The notes under the pieces: model-generated
Told to the model about the DNA's origin: nothing
The model's input: only the letters and a program-made list of their open reading frames with translations
Databases searched by the model: none
NCBI RefSeq assembly: GCF_032337115.1
Contig: NZ_JAVXZY010000001.1
Span: 1,116,001 to 1,180,000 of the forward strand
Direction of reading: 5' to 3'
DNA: 64,000 nt
Source of the DNA: Roseateles_C aquae
GTDB taxonomy: Bacteria > Pseudomonadota > Gammaproteobacteria > Burkholderiales > Burkholderiaceae_C
In this document: one piece after another, positions 34,369 through 43,420 of the stretch
How positions within the stretch are numbered: the stretch's first letter is position 1
How the letters are laid out: every line of letters begins with the position of its first letter
Program-made: the position numbers and the translations under genes

Positions 34369-34959
34369 ATGACCGCCGCCGACGACTTCTTCCGCCAGCG
34401 TCCACGAACGCGCCTGCAGCGCCTGCGCTGGCTGCTGCCCGTGGCGCTGGTGGCCGGCACAGCGCTGTGGGTCTTTGGCCCCAAGGGCTACAGCGTCGAA
34501 ATCACCGGCAAGCGCTGGCAGCTTGATATCGAGATCGAACGCATCATCGAGGAGAGCAGTTCGGCCTGGTGCGACGAGATGCCGCCCGGTGCACGGGTCT
34601 TGAGCCGGCGCCTGGTCAGCGATCCGCGCGGCCAGCGCCCCGCGCCGGCCGAGCACTGCCGCTACAGCGCGCCCGAATGGCGCAAATGGCGCATCGCCAC
34701 GCGCAAGGGGCCCGCCAGCGAGACGCCGCAATGGCCCGACCTGGAGCTCAGCGACATCGCCCCGCCAGCCCTGGGCGCCGAACAACCGGGCAAGCGGCAC
34801 AGCTATTACGAGCTGCTGCTGCATGACAGCAATGGCCGCGATTGGGCCTGCCTGCAGCCGCGGGCAGACTGGCAGCGCTGGACGACCGGAGCGCGTTTCT
34901 ATCTCCAAATCGATCGCTTTGGCACCGCCAATTGCGCGAGCCTGCCGGCGCCGCGTTGA
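34369..34959 (+). CDS. Membrane-anchored protein of unknown function
   Basis: The 196-residue product has one N-terminal membrane segment (residues 21-38, WLLPVALVAGTALWVFG) followed by a soluble domain. Four Cys (WCDEM, EHCRYS, WACLQ, NCASL) suggest disulphides in an exported domain. I do not recognise the family. It lies 72 bp after the alkylsulfatase and 106 bp before the transporter, on the same strand as both. Confidence 0.65.
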   Translation: MTAADDFFRQRPRTRLQRLRWLLPVALVAGTALWVFGPKGYSVEITGKRWQLDIEIERIIEESSSAWCDEMPPGARVLSRRLVSDPRGQRPAPAEHCRYSAPEWRKWRIATRKGPASETPQWPDLELSDIAPPALGAEQPGKRHSYYELLLHDSNGRDWACLQPRADWQRWTTGARFYLQIDRFGTANCASLPAPR

Positions 34960-35064
34960 TCCCCCGGGCCTGCCCCGGTGCCAGGCCGCAGCCGGCATCG
35001 CTATCATCTCGCCGCGATTTCACCCCCGCCGGCTTGCAAAAGCCGGCAGCCACAGGACGGCATC

Positions 35065-36522
35065 TTGACCACACTTTCCGCTCGCCTCGCCCAGATCCCG
35101 CCCGGCTCCGCCGTGCTTTTCTTCATCCAGACCTTCGCGACGCTGGGCTTTGCCGTGCTGTATTCCAGCCTGGTGCTGTACGCGACCGAGCATCTGCACT
35201 TCAGTGCCGAACATGCGGCGCTGATCATGGGCGTGTTTGGCGCCTTCAACTATGGACTGCATCTGTTCGGCGGCTATCTGGGCGGCCGTTTCCTGAGCAA
35301 CCGCAATCTGTTCGTGGGCGGCATGCTGCTGCAAGTCTTGGGCTGTGCAGCGCTGGCGACCGGCAGCGAGGCCATGCTGTACTGGGGCCTGGCGCTGTTC
35401 CTCACCGGCAGCGGCCTGAACGTGACCTGCCTGAACATGATGCTGACCCAGCGCTTTGCGCCCGAGGACAGCCGCCGCGAAGGTGCATTCCTGTGGAACT
35501 ACGCCGGCATGAACGTCGGCTTTTTCATCGGCTTCACGATGGCCGGCCATTACCAGCTGAGCCACAGCTACAGCAGCCTGTTCTGGTTCGCCACACTGGG
35601 CAATGCCGCCGCCATCGTGCTGGCGCTGATCTTCTGGCGCACGCTCGCCGACATCGACACGCCGCTGCTCAAGGCCAACGCGACGCAGTTCAAGCTGCGT
35701 TTCGCTGCCGGCTGCGCCATCCTGGTCGGTCTGGTGCCCGTGCTGTGGTGGCTGCTGCAGCATCCGCATGGCACCGAGTCGCTGGTCAAGTGGATCAGCG
35801 CGGGCGTCGCCCTGGCCCTGCTGGTGCTGACGCTGCGCCATCGCGATGCGCCGGAACGCCGCCGCATGTGGGCCTATCTGGTACTGACGCTGGGCTCGCT
35901 GATGTTCTGGTCGCTCTACCAGATGGCGCCCAGCGGCCTGCAGCTGTTTGCCGTCGGCAATGTGCGGCTGGAGCTCTGGGGCGTGACGATTGCACCGCAG
36001 TGGGTGCAGAACATCAACTCCGCCGTCATCGTGATCGGCGGCCCGCTGCTGTCGGCCTGGTTTGCCCGGCTGCGTGCGCGCGGCTGGCCGATCGACGTGC
36101 CACAGCAGTTCGCCGCCTCGCTGCTGCTGATGGGGCTTGGCTTCCTGGCCCTGCCGCTGGGCATCCATTACGCTGACGCCCAAGGCCAGGTTGCCTTCGT
36201 CTGGCTGTTCACCAGCTATGTGCTGCAGTCGATCGGCGAATTGCTGATTTCACCGGTCGGTTACGCGATGATCGGCCGCCTGGCACCGCGCCAGTACCAG
36301 GGCGTGATGATGGGCAGCTGGATGCTGGTGACCGGCCTGGCCTCCTTGTTCGCCGCCGATTTCTCCGGCATGGTCGCCCAGCCGCCTGAGAGCACGGCGC
36401 TGAGCAGCAATCCGGCCTACGCCCAGCTGTTCACCCAGCTGGGGCTGGGCAGCGTGGCCGTCGGCATCGCGCTGATCGCGCTGGTGCCGTGGCTGAGCAA
36501 GCTGATCAAGAACGAGCGCTGA
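35065..36522 (+). CDS. POT-family (proton-dependent oligopeptide) MFS transporter
   Basis: The 485-residue protein shows 12 or more hydrophobic helices and the POT signature regions: FGAFNYGLHLFGGYLGGRFL (helix 2-3 motif), FLWNYAGMNVGFFIGF and QSIGELLISPVGYAMIGRLA (PTR2 second motif). Members take up di- or tripeptides with protons across the inner membrane. The start is a TTG at 35065 with AGGA about 8 nt upstream; no ATG gives a complete first helix. It is followed by a convergent gene pair. Confidence 0.9.
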   Translation: MTTLSARLAQIPPGSAVLFFIQTFATLGFAVLYSSLVLYATEHLHFSAEHAALIMGVFGAFNYGLHLFGGYLGGRFLSNRNLFVGGMLLQVLGCAALATGSEAMLYWGLALFLTGSGLNVTCLNMMLTQRFAPEDSRREGAFLWNYAGMNVGFFIGFTMAGHYQLSHSYSSLFWFATLGNAAAIVLALIFWRTLADIDTPLLKANATQFKLRFAAGCAILVGLVPVLWWLLQHPHGTESLVKWISAGVALALLVLTLRHRDAPERRRMWAYLVLTLGSLMFWSLYQMAPSGLQLFAVGNVRLELWGVTIAPQWVQNINSAVIVIGGPLLSAWFARLRARGWPIDVPQQFAASLLLMGLGFLALPLGIHYADAQGQVAFVWLFTSYVLQSIGELLISPVGYAMIGRLAPRQYQGVMMGSWMLVTGLASLFAADFSGMVAQPPESTALSSNPAYAQLFTQLGLGSVAVGIALIALVPWLSKLIKNER

Positions 36523-36531
36523 GCCTCTCGA

Positions 36532-36915
36532 TCAGCCGAGCGTCACGCCGGCCAGCGTGAGCAAGGCCGCTGCCGCCAGGCCCAGCCAGCCCAGATGACG
36601 GCCGGCCGTCGCGCCAGCCAGCCCCGCGGCGCCGGCCAGCAGGGCCAGCGTCAGCTCGAGGCCGAGATGCTGGTCGGCGGCGCTCAGCGGCAGGCCGGCA
36701 CTGCCGCGTTCCCAGAGTGCCGCCGCCATCACCCATCCGAGCAAGGCCGTCAGATGCCAGCTCACCCATTGGACGCCGAGGCGATGTCCAGCGGCATAGG
36801 GCACCACCCGCCCGGCAGCGCGGTGCGGCGCGAAGATCCGTCGCTCACCGAGCAGGCTGTGCACCAGCCCGACCAAGACCAGCAGCACGGCAGCGGCCAT
36901 CCAGAAGTAGTTCAT
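36532..36915 (-). CDS. Small membrane protein, last gene of TetR operon
   Basis: The 127-residue protein has four predicted membrane helices (about 4-20, 50-70, 80-100 and 107-126) with a conserved-looking cytoplasmic loop (GERRIFAPHRAAGRVVPYAA). Family not recognised. It starts 1 nt after the stop of the preceding gene (TGAGATG), so it is coupled to it and belongs to the five-gene TetR operon. No catalytic motif is visible. Confidence 0.75.
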   Translation of the reverse strand: MNYFWMAAAVLLVLVGLVHSLLGERRIFAPHRAAGRVVPYAAGHRLGVQWVSWHLTALLGWVMAAALWERGSAGLPLSAADQHLGLELTLALLAGAAGLAGATAGRHLGWLGLAAAALLTLAGVTLG

Positions 36916-36916
36916 C

Positions 36917-37318
36917 TCAGCCTCTCCCGGGGCGCAGCAGCCCCCACACCGGCGGCAACAGCAGCCAGAAGCCCGAAGCCGGCATCAGGCTGATGCCCAG
37001 CAGGGCCAGCCCAAGCAGGCCCCAGCCGAGCTGGCGCAGCAGCGCGGGCCGGGCGGCCGACTGCAGCGCCGGCAGCAGCCAGGCGAGCAGCGCCAGCGGT
37101 GCGCCAAAGAGCATGAACCAGCTGGCCGCCGCCAGCGGCGCGGAGCTGGTGGCCGCGCCGATCCAGCCGGCAGCGACGATCTGGCGCAGCATGGGCGCGA
37201 AGGCCCACAGCCCGAAGGCCGTGTGCAGCGCGGCCACGCCCAGCAGCCAGGGGCCGATCCAGCGCGGCGAAGCGAGCGGCTGGGCGGCTGAAGACAAGGG
37301 GGCGGGAATAGCATTCAT
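36917..37318 (-). CDS. Small membrane protein, DUF6463-like
   Basis: The 133-residue protein has four predicted membrane helices. The start (IGPWLLGVAALHTAFGLWAF) resembles DUF6463 proteins, which have unknown function; this family assignment is tentative. CAGGAG lies 6 nt before the ATG, and that ATG shares one base with the stop of the ABC1 kinase gene. Next gene follows after 1 nt. Confidence 0.75.
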   Translation of the reverse strand: MNAIPAPLSSAAQPLASPRWIGPWLLGVAALHTAFGLWAFAPMLRQIVAAGWIGAATSSAPLAAASWFMLFGAPLALLAWLLPALQSAARPALLRQLGWGLLGLALLGISLMPASGFWLLLPPVWGLLRPGRG

Positions 37319-38670
37319 CAAGGACTCCTGATCCATTGGTTGCAGGTCTGTACACGGGCCCCCAGCCGCATCAACAGCTGATTCAGACCCAGATAGGCGC
37401 GGTCGAAGAAGGGCAGTTCGCCGGGCATGCCGCGCAGCCGGCGCATGGCGTCGCGTTGCTGCTCGGCATCCAGGCGCGGCAGCGGCTGGCGCTGGCTGAA
37501 GTCGTAATGGCTGTGGCGAAACGGTTCGAGCTGCCAATCGATCAGCGGCCTGAGCGCGGGCAAGAGCTGCTGGCAAAAGCTGTCCGGCGTCATCGCCGGG
37601 TCGACCAGGCCCAGTGCCTGGTAGGCGGCCAGCAGCGCGTCCTCGCCAGCGGGCCTGAGCACGGCGTTCCAGGCCTCACCCAGATGAGCGACAAAGGACG
37701 CCGACAGACGGCGGGTGCAGCCAAAGTCCAGCAGCGCCAGACCGCCATCGGGTAGGAAGAGGAAGTTGCCGGGGTGCGGGTCGGCATGCAGCCAGCGCAG
37801 CTCGAAAACCATGGACCAGAAACTGTCGAACAGCAGCTGGCCCAAGCGGTCGCGCTCGGCCTGGCTCGGCGATGTGGCCAGCCAGTCGCCCAGATGCTGG
37901 CCCTGCATCAGCTCGCTGCACAGCAACTGGCCATTGCCGAGCTCAGGCCAGACGGCCGGCACGCTGAGGCCCAGTGGCTGCAGCCGCTCGCGCAGCTCGG
38001 CCTGGGTGGCAGCCTCCTGCTGGTAGTCCAGCTCGGTGGCCAGGCTGTGCTCGATATCGTCGAACACCCGCTGCAGCGCCGCACGGGCCGTGTCATCAAC
38101 ATCGCCGATCAGGCGCTGGCCCAGCGGCCCGAGCAGCAGGCCGCGCAGCAGCTGCATATCGCTGCGCACCGTGGCCGCCATGCCGGGGTATTGCAGCTTC
38201 AGCGCGACCTGGCGGCCATCGTGCAGCCGGGCCCGGTGGACCTGGCCGAGGCTGGCCGCCGCAAAGGCCTGGGGCTCGAAGTCGGCAAAGCGCTCAGCCC
38301 AGTCGGCACCGAGGGCCTGGCGCATGCGCTTGTCGACCAGGGCCTGATTCATCGGCGTGGCCTGGTAGCAGGCCTGGGCCAGCTGCTCGCGCAGCGCGGG
38401 GGGCAGCAGCTGCACCTCGGAAGCGAGCAGCTGCGAGGCCTTCAGCGCCACGCCCTTGAGCTGGTTCAGCGCTGCAAACAGGATGCGACCCAGCTCAGCT
38501 TCGCGCTCGCGCTGAAGGCGCTCGCGGGTGGCTTCGTCCTGCGCTTGACCTGGACTCAGGTCTTGCATCTTGTGGCCCAACCGCGCCAGCCCCGCCCGAG
38601 CAACGGCACCGCCCGCCACCAGGCCGCGCCCCAACCGACCGGTGCGCGGCGCGCGACCGGCGGCGCTCAT
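37318..38670 (-). CDS. ABC1/AarF-family atypical kinase
   Basis: The 450-residue protein is an ABC1 (UbiB/ADCK) family kinase-like protein. The diagnostic KxGQ motif is present as KASQ (LKGVALKASQLL), with Ala in place of Gly; the catalytic segment HADPHPGNF and the metal-binding LLDFGC are clear. Homologues support ubiquinone or lipid metabolism and transport. The gene overlaps DUF2867 upstream (ATGA) and shares one base with the next start downstream. UbiB itself is usually longer with two C-terminal membrane helices, which are absent here, so this is a UbiB relative rather than UbiB. Confidence 0.88.
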   Translation of the reverse strand: MSAAGRAPRTGRLGRGLVAGGAVARAGLARLGHKMQDLSPGQAQDEATRERLQREREAELGRILFAALNQLKGVALKASQLLASEVQLLPPALREQLAQACYQATPMNQALVDKRMRQALGADWAERFADFEPQAFAAASLGQVHRARLHDGRQVALKLQYPGMAATVRSDMQLLRGLLLGPLGQRLIGDVDDTARAALQRVFDDIEHSLATELDYQQEAATQAELRERLQPLGLSVPAVWPELGNGQLLCSELMQGQHLGDWLATSPSQAERDRLGQLLFDSFWSMVFELRWLHADPHPGNFLFLPDGGLALLDFGCTRRLSASFVAHLGEAWNAVLRPAGEDALLAAYQALGLVDPAMTPDSFCQQLLPALRPLIDWQLEPFRHSHYDFSQRQPLPRLDAEQQRDAMRRLRGMPGELPFFDRAYLGLNQLLMRLGARVQTCNQWIRSP

Positions 38671-39260
38671 GGCCTGCGCTCCGGCTGCGCCTGCAGCCGC
38701 CGACCCAGCTGGCGCAGCAGCAGCGGCACGATCAGGCTGTGCACCGGGCCGACCAGCGCCATATAGCAGCGGCCCAGCAGATTGTGTTCATGGACCACCG
38801 TCGACAGCGCCAGCCGGCTGCTGCCATCGGCGTTCTGCAGCCGCAGCAGCGAGACGCGCACATGCAGATGCCTGTCGCGATCCCCGAGCACCAGCTCCTG
38901 CGGATGCTGGGCCTCCAGCGTGAAGATGCCGACGCGGTCGCCCAGCTTGAAGTCGCCCGCTGGCCGGCGCCTGGCAGCCGCCGCACTGCCGGCCATGCCG
39001 CCGAGGTCCTTCAGGCCGAACACCTTGACCACACGGTTGCGCAGCCACATCAGGCCGTCCATCCAGGCCGGCGTGCGGCCCATCAGCCGCAGCCAGCTCT
39101 CCAGCAGGCCCAGCTCGGGATAGGGATCGGGCAGCAGATAGCTGTCGGCAAAGTCTGCCGTGGCCAGGCTGGGCGCCAGGCAGCTTTGCGCCGGCACGGC
39201 GATCTTCAGCGGTTTGGCGTCTGGCGCAATGACGGCGCTGGTTTGCGGCTGGCTGCTCAT
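38667..39260 (-). CDS. DUF2867 domain protein
   Basis: The 197-residue protein matches the DUF2867 family: conserved FADSYLLPDPYPELGLLESW near the N-terminus, a central VKVFGLKDL and a C-terminal VHEHNLLGRCYMALVGPVHS with a final helix. The family belongs to a START/lipid-binding-like group of unknown role. Both ends overlap neighbours by ATGA junctions, so it is strictly coupled to TetR and the ABC1 kinase. Confidence 0.8.
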   Translation of the reverse strand: MSSQPQTSAVIAPDAKPLKIAVPAQSCLAPSLATADFADSYLLPDPYPELGLLESWLRLMGRTPAWMDGLMWLRNRVVKVFGLKDLGGMAGSAAAARRRPAGDFKLGDRVGIFTLEAQHPQELVLGDRDRHLHVRVSLLRLQNADGSSRLALSTVVHEHNLLGRCYMALVGPVHSLIVPLLLRQLGRRLQAQPERRP

Positions 39261-40015
39261 CGCCTGGCCTCCGCCGCGCTCGTGGCCGCCACCGTCGACA
39301 GCCCGCGCCGCGCCAGCTGCAGCAGCTCCAGCACGCCGCCCTGGCCTTGCAGGAGGCGCGCCAGCTGATTGCGCAGCAGAAAGCCGGCCAGATCGCTGAG
39401 CTTGTTGATCAGCCCGCTTTGCAGCACCAGCACCAGCACCGACAGGCTCAGATCGGCCAGCTGGGTGGTGTTGGCGAACTCCTCGCTGTCGTCATCCAGC
39501 CAGTAGACCAGCAGGCCAAACAGATAGTCGGTGAACATGCCGGCCACCAGGCCCTGGAAGTCGCAGGGCGCAATCTGACCCGCAGCCTGCGCCTCGGCCA
39601 GCCAGTCCTGCACACAACGCTTCAGCGCTGCCTTGCCCGGCAAGGCATCGCCAAGCAGCAGCAGCGGCGATTGACGCGCCAGACCGCGGGTCAGCGCAAC
39701 GAACTCCCGATCGGGCAGCAGGCGCTCCAGCACCGCGTCAACCAGGCGCTGCAGCTTCTCCTGCAGCGTGAAGCGCTCGAAACCGCGCGTCTTGCCGGCC
39801 TGCGCGAGCGCCTCGGCCAGCGCCAGCTCGTAGTAGCCCAGCACCAGCTTCTCCTTGCTGGGAAAGTACTTGTAGATCGTCGCGTCGCCGATGCCGGCCT
39901 CGCGAGCGATCTGCTTCATGCTGGTCGCCTCAAAGCCCTGGCGGCTCATCAGCTCGACCGCCGCGGCCAGGATCTGGCGCTGGGTCTTGTCTTGCTGGCT
40001 CTTGGATGTCTTCAT
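39257..40015 (-). CDS. TetR-family transcriptional regulator
   Basis: The 252-residue regulator has a clear TetR HTH (ILAAAVELMSRQGFEATSMK then AREAGIGDATIYKYFPSKEK). The C-terminal part is a ligand-binding helical bundle with a long tail. It is first in a five-gene operon (TetR, DUF2867, ABC1 kinase, two membrane proteins) whose junctions all overlap or touch. A 14-bp inverted repeat at 40050-40063, 35 bp before its start, is a likely operator for autoregulation. Confidence 0.9.
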   Translation of the reverse strand: MKTSKSQQDKTQRQILAAAVELMSRQGFEATSMKQIAREAGIGDATIYKYFPSKEKLVLGYYELALAEALAQAGKTRGFERFTLQEKLQRLVDAVLERLLPDREFVALTRGLARQSPLLLLGDALPGKAALKRCVQDWLAEAQAAGQIAPCDFQGLVAGMFTDYLFGLLVYWLDDDSEEFANTTQLADLSLSVLVLVLQSGLINKLSDLAGFLLRNQLARLLQGQGGVLELLQLARRGLSTVAATSAAEARR

Positions 40016-40049
40016 TTGCTATCCAATACTTCATCTATTTGCATTTTTT

Positions 40050-40063
40050 TACGATAGTACGTA
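40050..40063. promoter_or_regulatory. Candidate TetR operator
   Basis: TACG-N6-CGTA (TACGATAGTACGTA) lies in an AT-rich promoter-like stretch just upstream of the TetR gene. Self-repression is the usual arrangement for such sites. Confidence 0.5.
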
Positions 40064-40857
40064 TTCATTAAATTGGTGGCAAGCGCTTTTTCTTGCGAAT
40101 GGCTGCGCGTGACGGTGGCGCGCCGAAGTCAAGAACGCAACAGCCAAACGCGGCGAGCTGACGCAGAACGACAGCGTCGCCACGGCGCTCGAGATGGACG
40201 CGCTGGAGGGACTGAAGGTCCTCAGCGTTGACGAGATTGACAAGTAGCCTGAGCCGCCCGCGCGCAGCGTGCTCTCCCACCAAGCCCCCCACAAGGCGCT
40301 GCAGACGTCGATTCCCGGTGCATTCGACCGCCTCCTTCGGCAGCTCAGGCTGTCGCCGAAGTGGCATAAGCGGTGCAAACTGCCTGCCCCGCAGAGTAGC
40401 CAAGCACCGTGCGTTGACGAGCCGGAGCCCGGTGCCCTGGGGGTCGCAGATCTGCTGGCAACTGGGTTGCGCCGGGCCATGGCAGCAAGCCGAGACTCCC
40501 CTCGGACTGCTGCCGCCCCGAGGCCTTGCGCCCGAGCACCTGCTGCCGGCTGAGGCCGTCATCACGCGCATCGGCGAGCGTCTGCGTGCGCCTCCCAGGC
40601 ACATAGATCACCCCTGAGCGATCGACCGTTCACGTTTGCACGGATGAAAGGTCTTACAGCTTCGCGCGTCAACAGCGCCTAAGGCGCGTTTTATTCGGGT
40701 TAGCACGCTGAGTCGGTGACATCTGCACGCGCAGTATCTGCAGCCGCAGCCTCGCGCCATCAAACGCCGCGGCTGTGAGACCGACCGGGAATGCCCTCGC
40801 ATCCCAGGGGGCTTGCACGGCGGCCGCTTCTGTCCACAGACACTCAGGAGACCTGCG
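40064..40857. other. 794-bp region without a confident gene
   Basis: No frame here has family features. At 40109-40247 (plus) a 45-codon open stretch without a start ends in KVLSVDEIDK and a stop; it reads like the C-terminal remnant of a gene, but I cannot name it. A terminator-like hairpin is at 40675. The rest looks like unassigned intergenic DNA and the promoter region of the trypsin-like protease gene. Confidence 0.4.
40675..40694 (+). terminator. Terminator-like hairpin
   Basis: GCGCC-TAA-GGCGC forms a short GC stem followed by GTTTTATT on the plus strand. It is not directly downstream of a recognised gene, which fits a decayed gene upstream. Confidence 0.45.
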
Positions 40858-42111
40858 ATGAACCACAGCTGTACGCCTAAGCACAGCCTGCCCACACGGG
40901 CATGGCGTGGCCTTGCCTGCCTTGCGCTGATGCTGCCCGCCCTGGGCTTTGCACAGAGCGGCACGCGCGCTGACTTGAACCCGCAAATCGTCGGCGGGAC
41001 CGTCACGACGCCCTATTCACGCCCCTACCAGGTGGCCCTGCTGATGAACGGCCGCCAGGGCTGTGGCGGCACGCTGATCAGTGCCGACTGGGTGCTGACG
41101 GCCGCGCACTGCCTGGACAGCGCCTCAACCAGCAATCTGACCGTGCAGGTCGGCGCCCACAGCATCAGCCGCCGTGACGGCCAGAACCTGCGCGTCAGCC
41201 AGATCATCCGCCACGAGAACTGGCGCGGCGCCCAGGGGATTCAGTCGGGCTGGGACATCGCCGTGCTGCGCCTCGCCAGCCCAGCCCCTGCCAGCATCAC
41301 GCCGGCCAAGCTGCCGACACTGGCGATCGAGTCGCAAGTGGCCGGCGTGGGCCGCTATGTGACCGTCTCCGGCTGGGGCTTGACCAGCAATCAGGGCAGC
41401 CCCAGCGATGTACTGCGTGAGGTCAATCTTCCCGTGATCAGCAATCCCTCCTGCAGCAGCGAGCTGGCCTTCAATCTGCCTGCATCGGTGATCTGCGGAG
41501 GCGGCACGGGAGGCGTCTCGGCCTGCAACGGCGACAGCGGCGGCCCCTTTGCGGCCGGCGCAAACGGCAAGTTCTACAGCATCGGCATCGTCAGCTGGGG
41601 CAATGCCTGCCGTGGCGCAACCGTCTTCACGCGCACAAGCAGCTATCTCGACTGGATCGCGCAAAAGACCGGCGTGAAGCCTGACGGCGACACGCCCAAC
41701 GACTTGCCGCCCGTGGCCCGCTTCACCGCCACGGTGACCGGCCTGAACGCCAGCTTCGCCGATGGTTCTACCGACGACAAGGGCATCAGCCGCTGGTCCT
41801 GGAACTTCGGCGACAACAGCAGCTCGACCCAGCAATCACCGAGCCATGCCTATGCGAAGTCCGGCAGCTACACGGTGACACTGACTGTCACCGACACGGC
41901 CAACCAGACCAACACGACCTCGCAGGTGGTGAACGTCGGCGACACCAACAGCGGCTGCACGGGCGTGCCGGCCTGGAGCGCCAGCAAGATCTACGCGATC
42001 CGCGACATCGTCAGCTACAAGGGCAAGAAGTACGAGGCCAGCTGGTGGTCCTATGGCGCGGCACCGGACATCTACTCCAATGTCTGGACCCTGCAGGGCA
42101 ATTGCAATTGA
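40858..42111 (+). CDS. Secreted trypsin-like serine protease with PKD and chitin-binding-like domains
   Basis: The 417-residue protein has a signal peptide (to about residue 37, ALGFAQ), a chymotrypsin-fold domain starting at IVGGTVTTPYSRPYQVALL with triad residues in LTAAHC, SGWDIAVLRL and CNGDSGGPF, a PKD domain (PPVARFTATVTGLNASFADG to VNVGD) and a C-terminal carbohydrate-binding module of the chitin-binding 5/12 type (VPAWSASKIYAIRDIVSYKG, KYEASWW). AGGAG lies 7 nt before the ATG at 40858. It is probably an extracellular protease that attaches to chitin or other polymers. Confidence 0.92.
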   Translation: MNHSCTPKHSLPTRAWRGLACLALMLPALGFAQSGTRADLNPQIVGGTVTTPYSRPYQVALLMNGRQGCGGTLISADWVLTAAHCLDSASTSNLTVQVGAHSISRRDGQNLRVSQIIRHENWRGAQGIQSGWDIAVLRLASPAPASITPAKLPTLAIESQVAGVGRYVTVSGWGLTSNQGSPSDVLREVNLPVISNPSCSSELAFNLPASVICGGGTGGVSACNGDSGGPFAAGANGKFYSIGIVSWGNACRGATVFTRTSSYLDWIAQKTGVKPDGDTPNDLPPVARFTATVTGLNASFADGSTDDKGISRWSWNFGDNSSSTQQSPSHAYAKSGSYTVTLTVTDTANQTNTTSQVVNVGDTNSGCTGVPAWSASKIYAIRDIVSYKGKKYEASWWSYGAAPDIYSNVWTLQGNCN

Positions 42112-42266
42112 GCCACTGAGCTGAAGGTCCGGGTCTGCGCACCTGATGGACGCTGCGGACCCTGACTTGATGCTCACGGCGGCCGGGGCCCTTCGGCCCG
42201 GCCGCCTGGGGCGGGGCCGCCCATGCCCTATGCTTGCGTGCAACTCCAGCCGCAGCCAACCGGCCC

Positions 42267-43400
42267 ATGCTTCGCGAACTTCAACAACTCAGCCGCTCCC
42301 ACGGCCCCCTGCGTGCCGGTACCGGTCTGGTCGGCGGCATCATTGCGCTGGTGCTGAGCACGGCGGCGTCGCTGGCGGCACTGGTGTTGCGCTTCCCCGG
42401 CGCCTTGAGCACCCCAGAGCTGCGGCAAAGTGTGGAGCCCTCGACACTGCAGGCGCTGCTGATGGCCTGCAGCGTGCTGGGCGGCGCGCTGGCGCTGGCC
42501 AATGCGCTGCGCGGCCGGCTGCTGTGGCTCTCGGGCCTGAGCTTTCTGCTGATGGCGCTGGCCGCGCTGCTGGGCGGCTACCGACCGCCGGCCGAGGGCT
42601 GGCAGCTGAGCGCTGCGCACACGCCCTATGTCGGCCTGGACTGGTTTGTGCTGGATCTGCTCGCCTCGACGCTGATCTTCGTCTTCATCGAGAAGCAGTT
42701 CCCGCTGCGGCCCGAGCAGCCGGTGTTTCGCGCCGAATGGCAAACCGATCTGCAGCATTTCTTCGTCAATCACCTGCTGGTTGGCTTCGTGCTGCTGGCC
42801 ACCAATCTGATGGTGCACCGCTTGTTCTCCTGGGCGATCAGCGACGCGCTGCAGGCCTGGGTGCAGGCCCTGCCCTTTGCGCTGGAGTTGCTGCTCTTGA
42901 TGCTGGTGGCCGACCTGATTCAGTACGCCGTGCACCGGGCCCTGCATGAATGGCCGCCGTTATGGCGCTTCCACGCGGTGCACCACAGCATCAAGACGCT
43001 GGACTGGCTGGCCGGCTCACGGCTGCATGTGGGCGAGGTGCTGCTGATGCGCACGCTGGTGCTGGCGCCCATCTATGTGCTGGGCTTCTCGCGCGGCGTG
43101 ATCGACGCCTATATCGTCATCATCGGCTTCCAGGCGGTACTGAATCACTGCAATGTCAATCTGCGCCTGGGTTGGCTGGAGTATGTGCTGGTGACGCCGA
43201 ACTTCCACCACTGGCACCACTCGCAGCAGCACGAGGCGCTGGACCGCAACTACGCCGGCCAGTTCGCCTTCATTGACCATCTGTTCGGCAGCGCCGTGCG
43301 CGCGCCCGATCGCTGGCCCAGCCGTTACGGCGTGATTGACGACGCCGTGCCGCCGGGCTTCTGGCGCCAGTTGATCTACCCCTTCAGCAGAAGGACATAG
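42267..43400 (+). CDS. Sterol desaturase/fatty acid hydroxylase-family membrane protein
   Basis: The 377-residue protein has several membrane helices and the His clusters of the fatty-acid hydroxylase superfamily: HRALHEW, HAVHHSIKTLDWLAGSRLH and PNFHHWHHSQQHEAL. These bind a di-iron centre that hydroxylates or desaturates lipid or sterol-like substrates in the membrane. An ATG at 42267 is chosen; an in-frame TTG at 42234 is possible. The gene ends at a palindromic repeat that can act as terminator and is near two other lipid-desaturating genes. Confidence 0.88.
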   Translation: MLRELQQLSRSHGPLRAGTGLVGGIIALVLSTAASLAALVLRFPGALSTPELRQSVEPSTLQALLMACSVLGGALALANALRGRLLWLSGLSFLLMALAALLGGYRPPAEGWQLSAAHTPYVGLDWFVLDLLASTLIFVFIEKQFPLRPEQPVFRAEWQTDLQHFFVNHLLVGFVLLATNLMVHRLFSWAISDALQAWVQALPFALELLLLMLVADLIQYAVHRALHEWPPLWRFHAVHHSIKTLDWLAGSRLHVGEVLLMRTLVLAPIYVLGFSRGVIDAYIVIIGFQAVLNHCNVNLRLGWLEYVLVTPNFHHWHHSQQHEALDRNYAGQFAFIDHLFGSAVRAPDRWPSRYGVIDDAVPPGFWRQLIYPFSRRT

Positions 43401-43420
43401 TCGAAGGACAACAGGAACAC

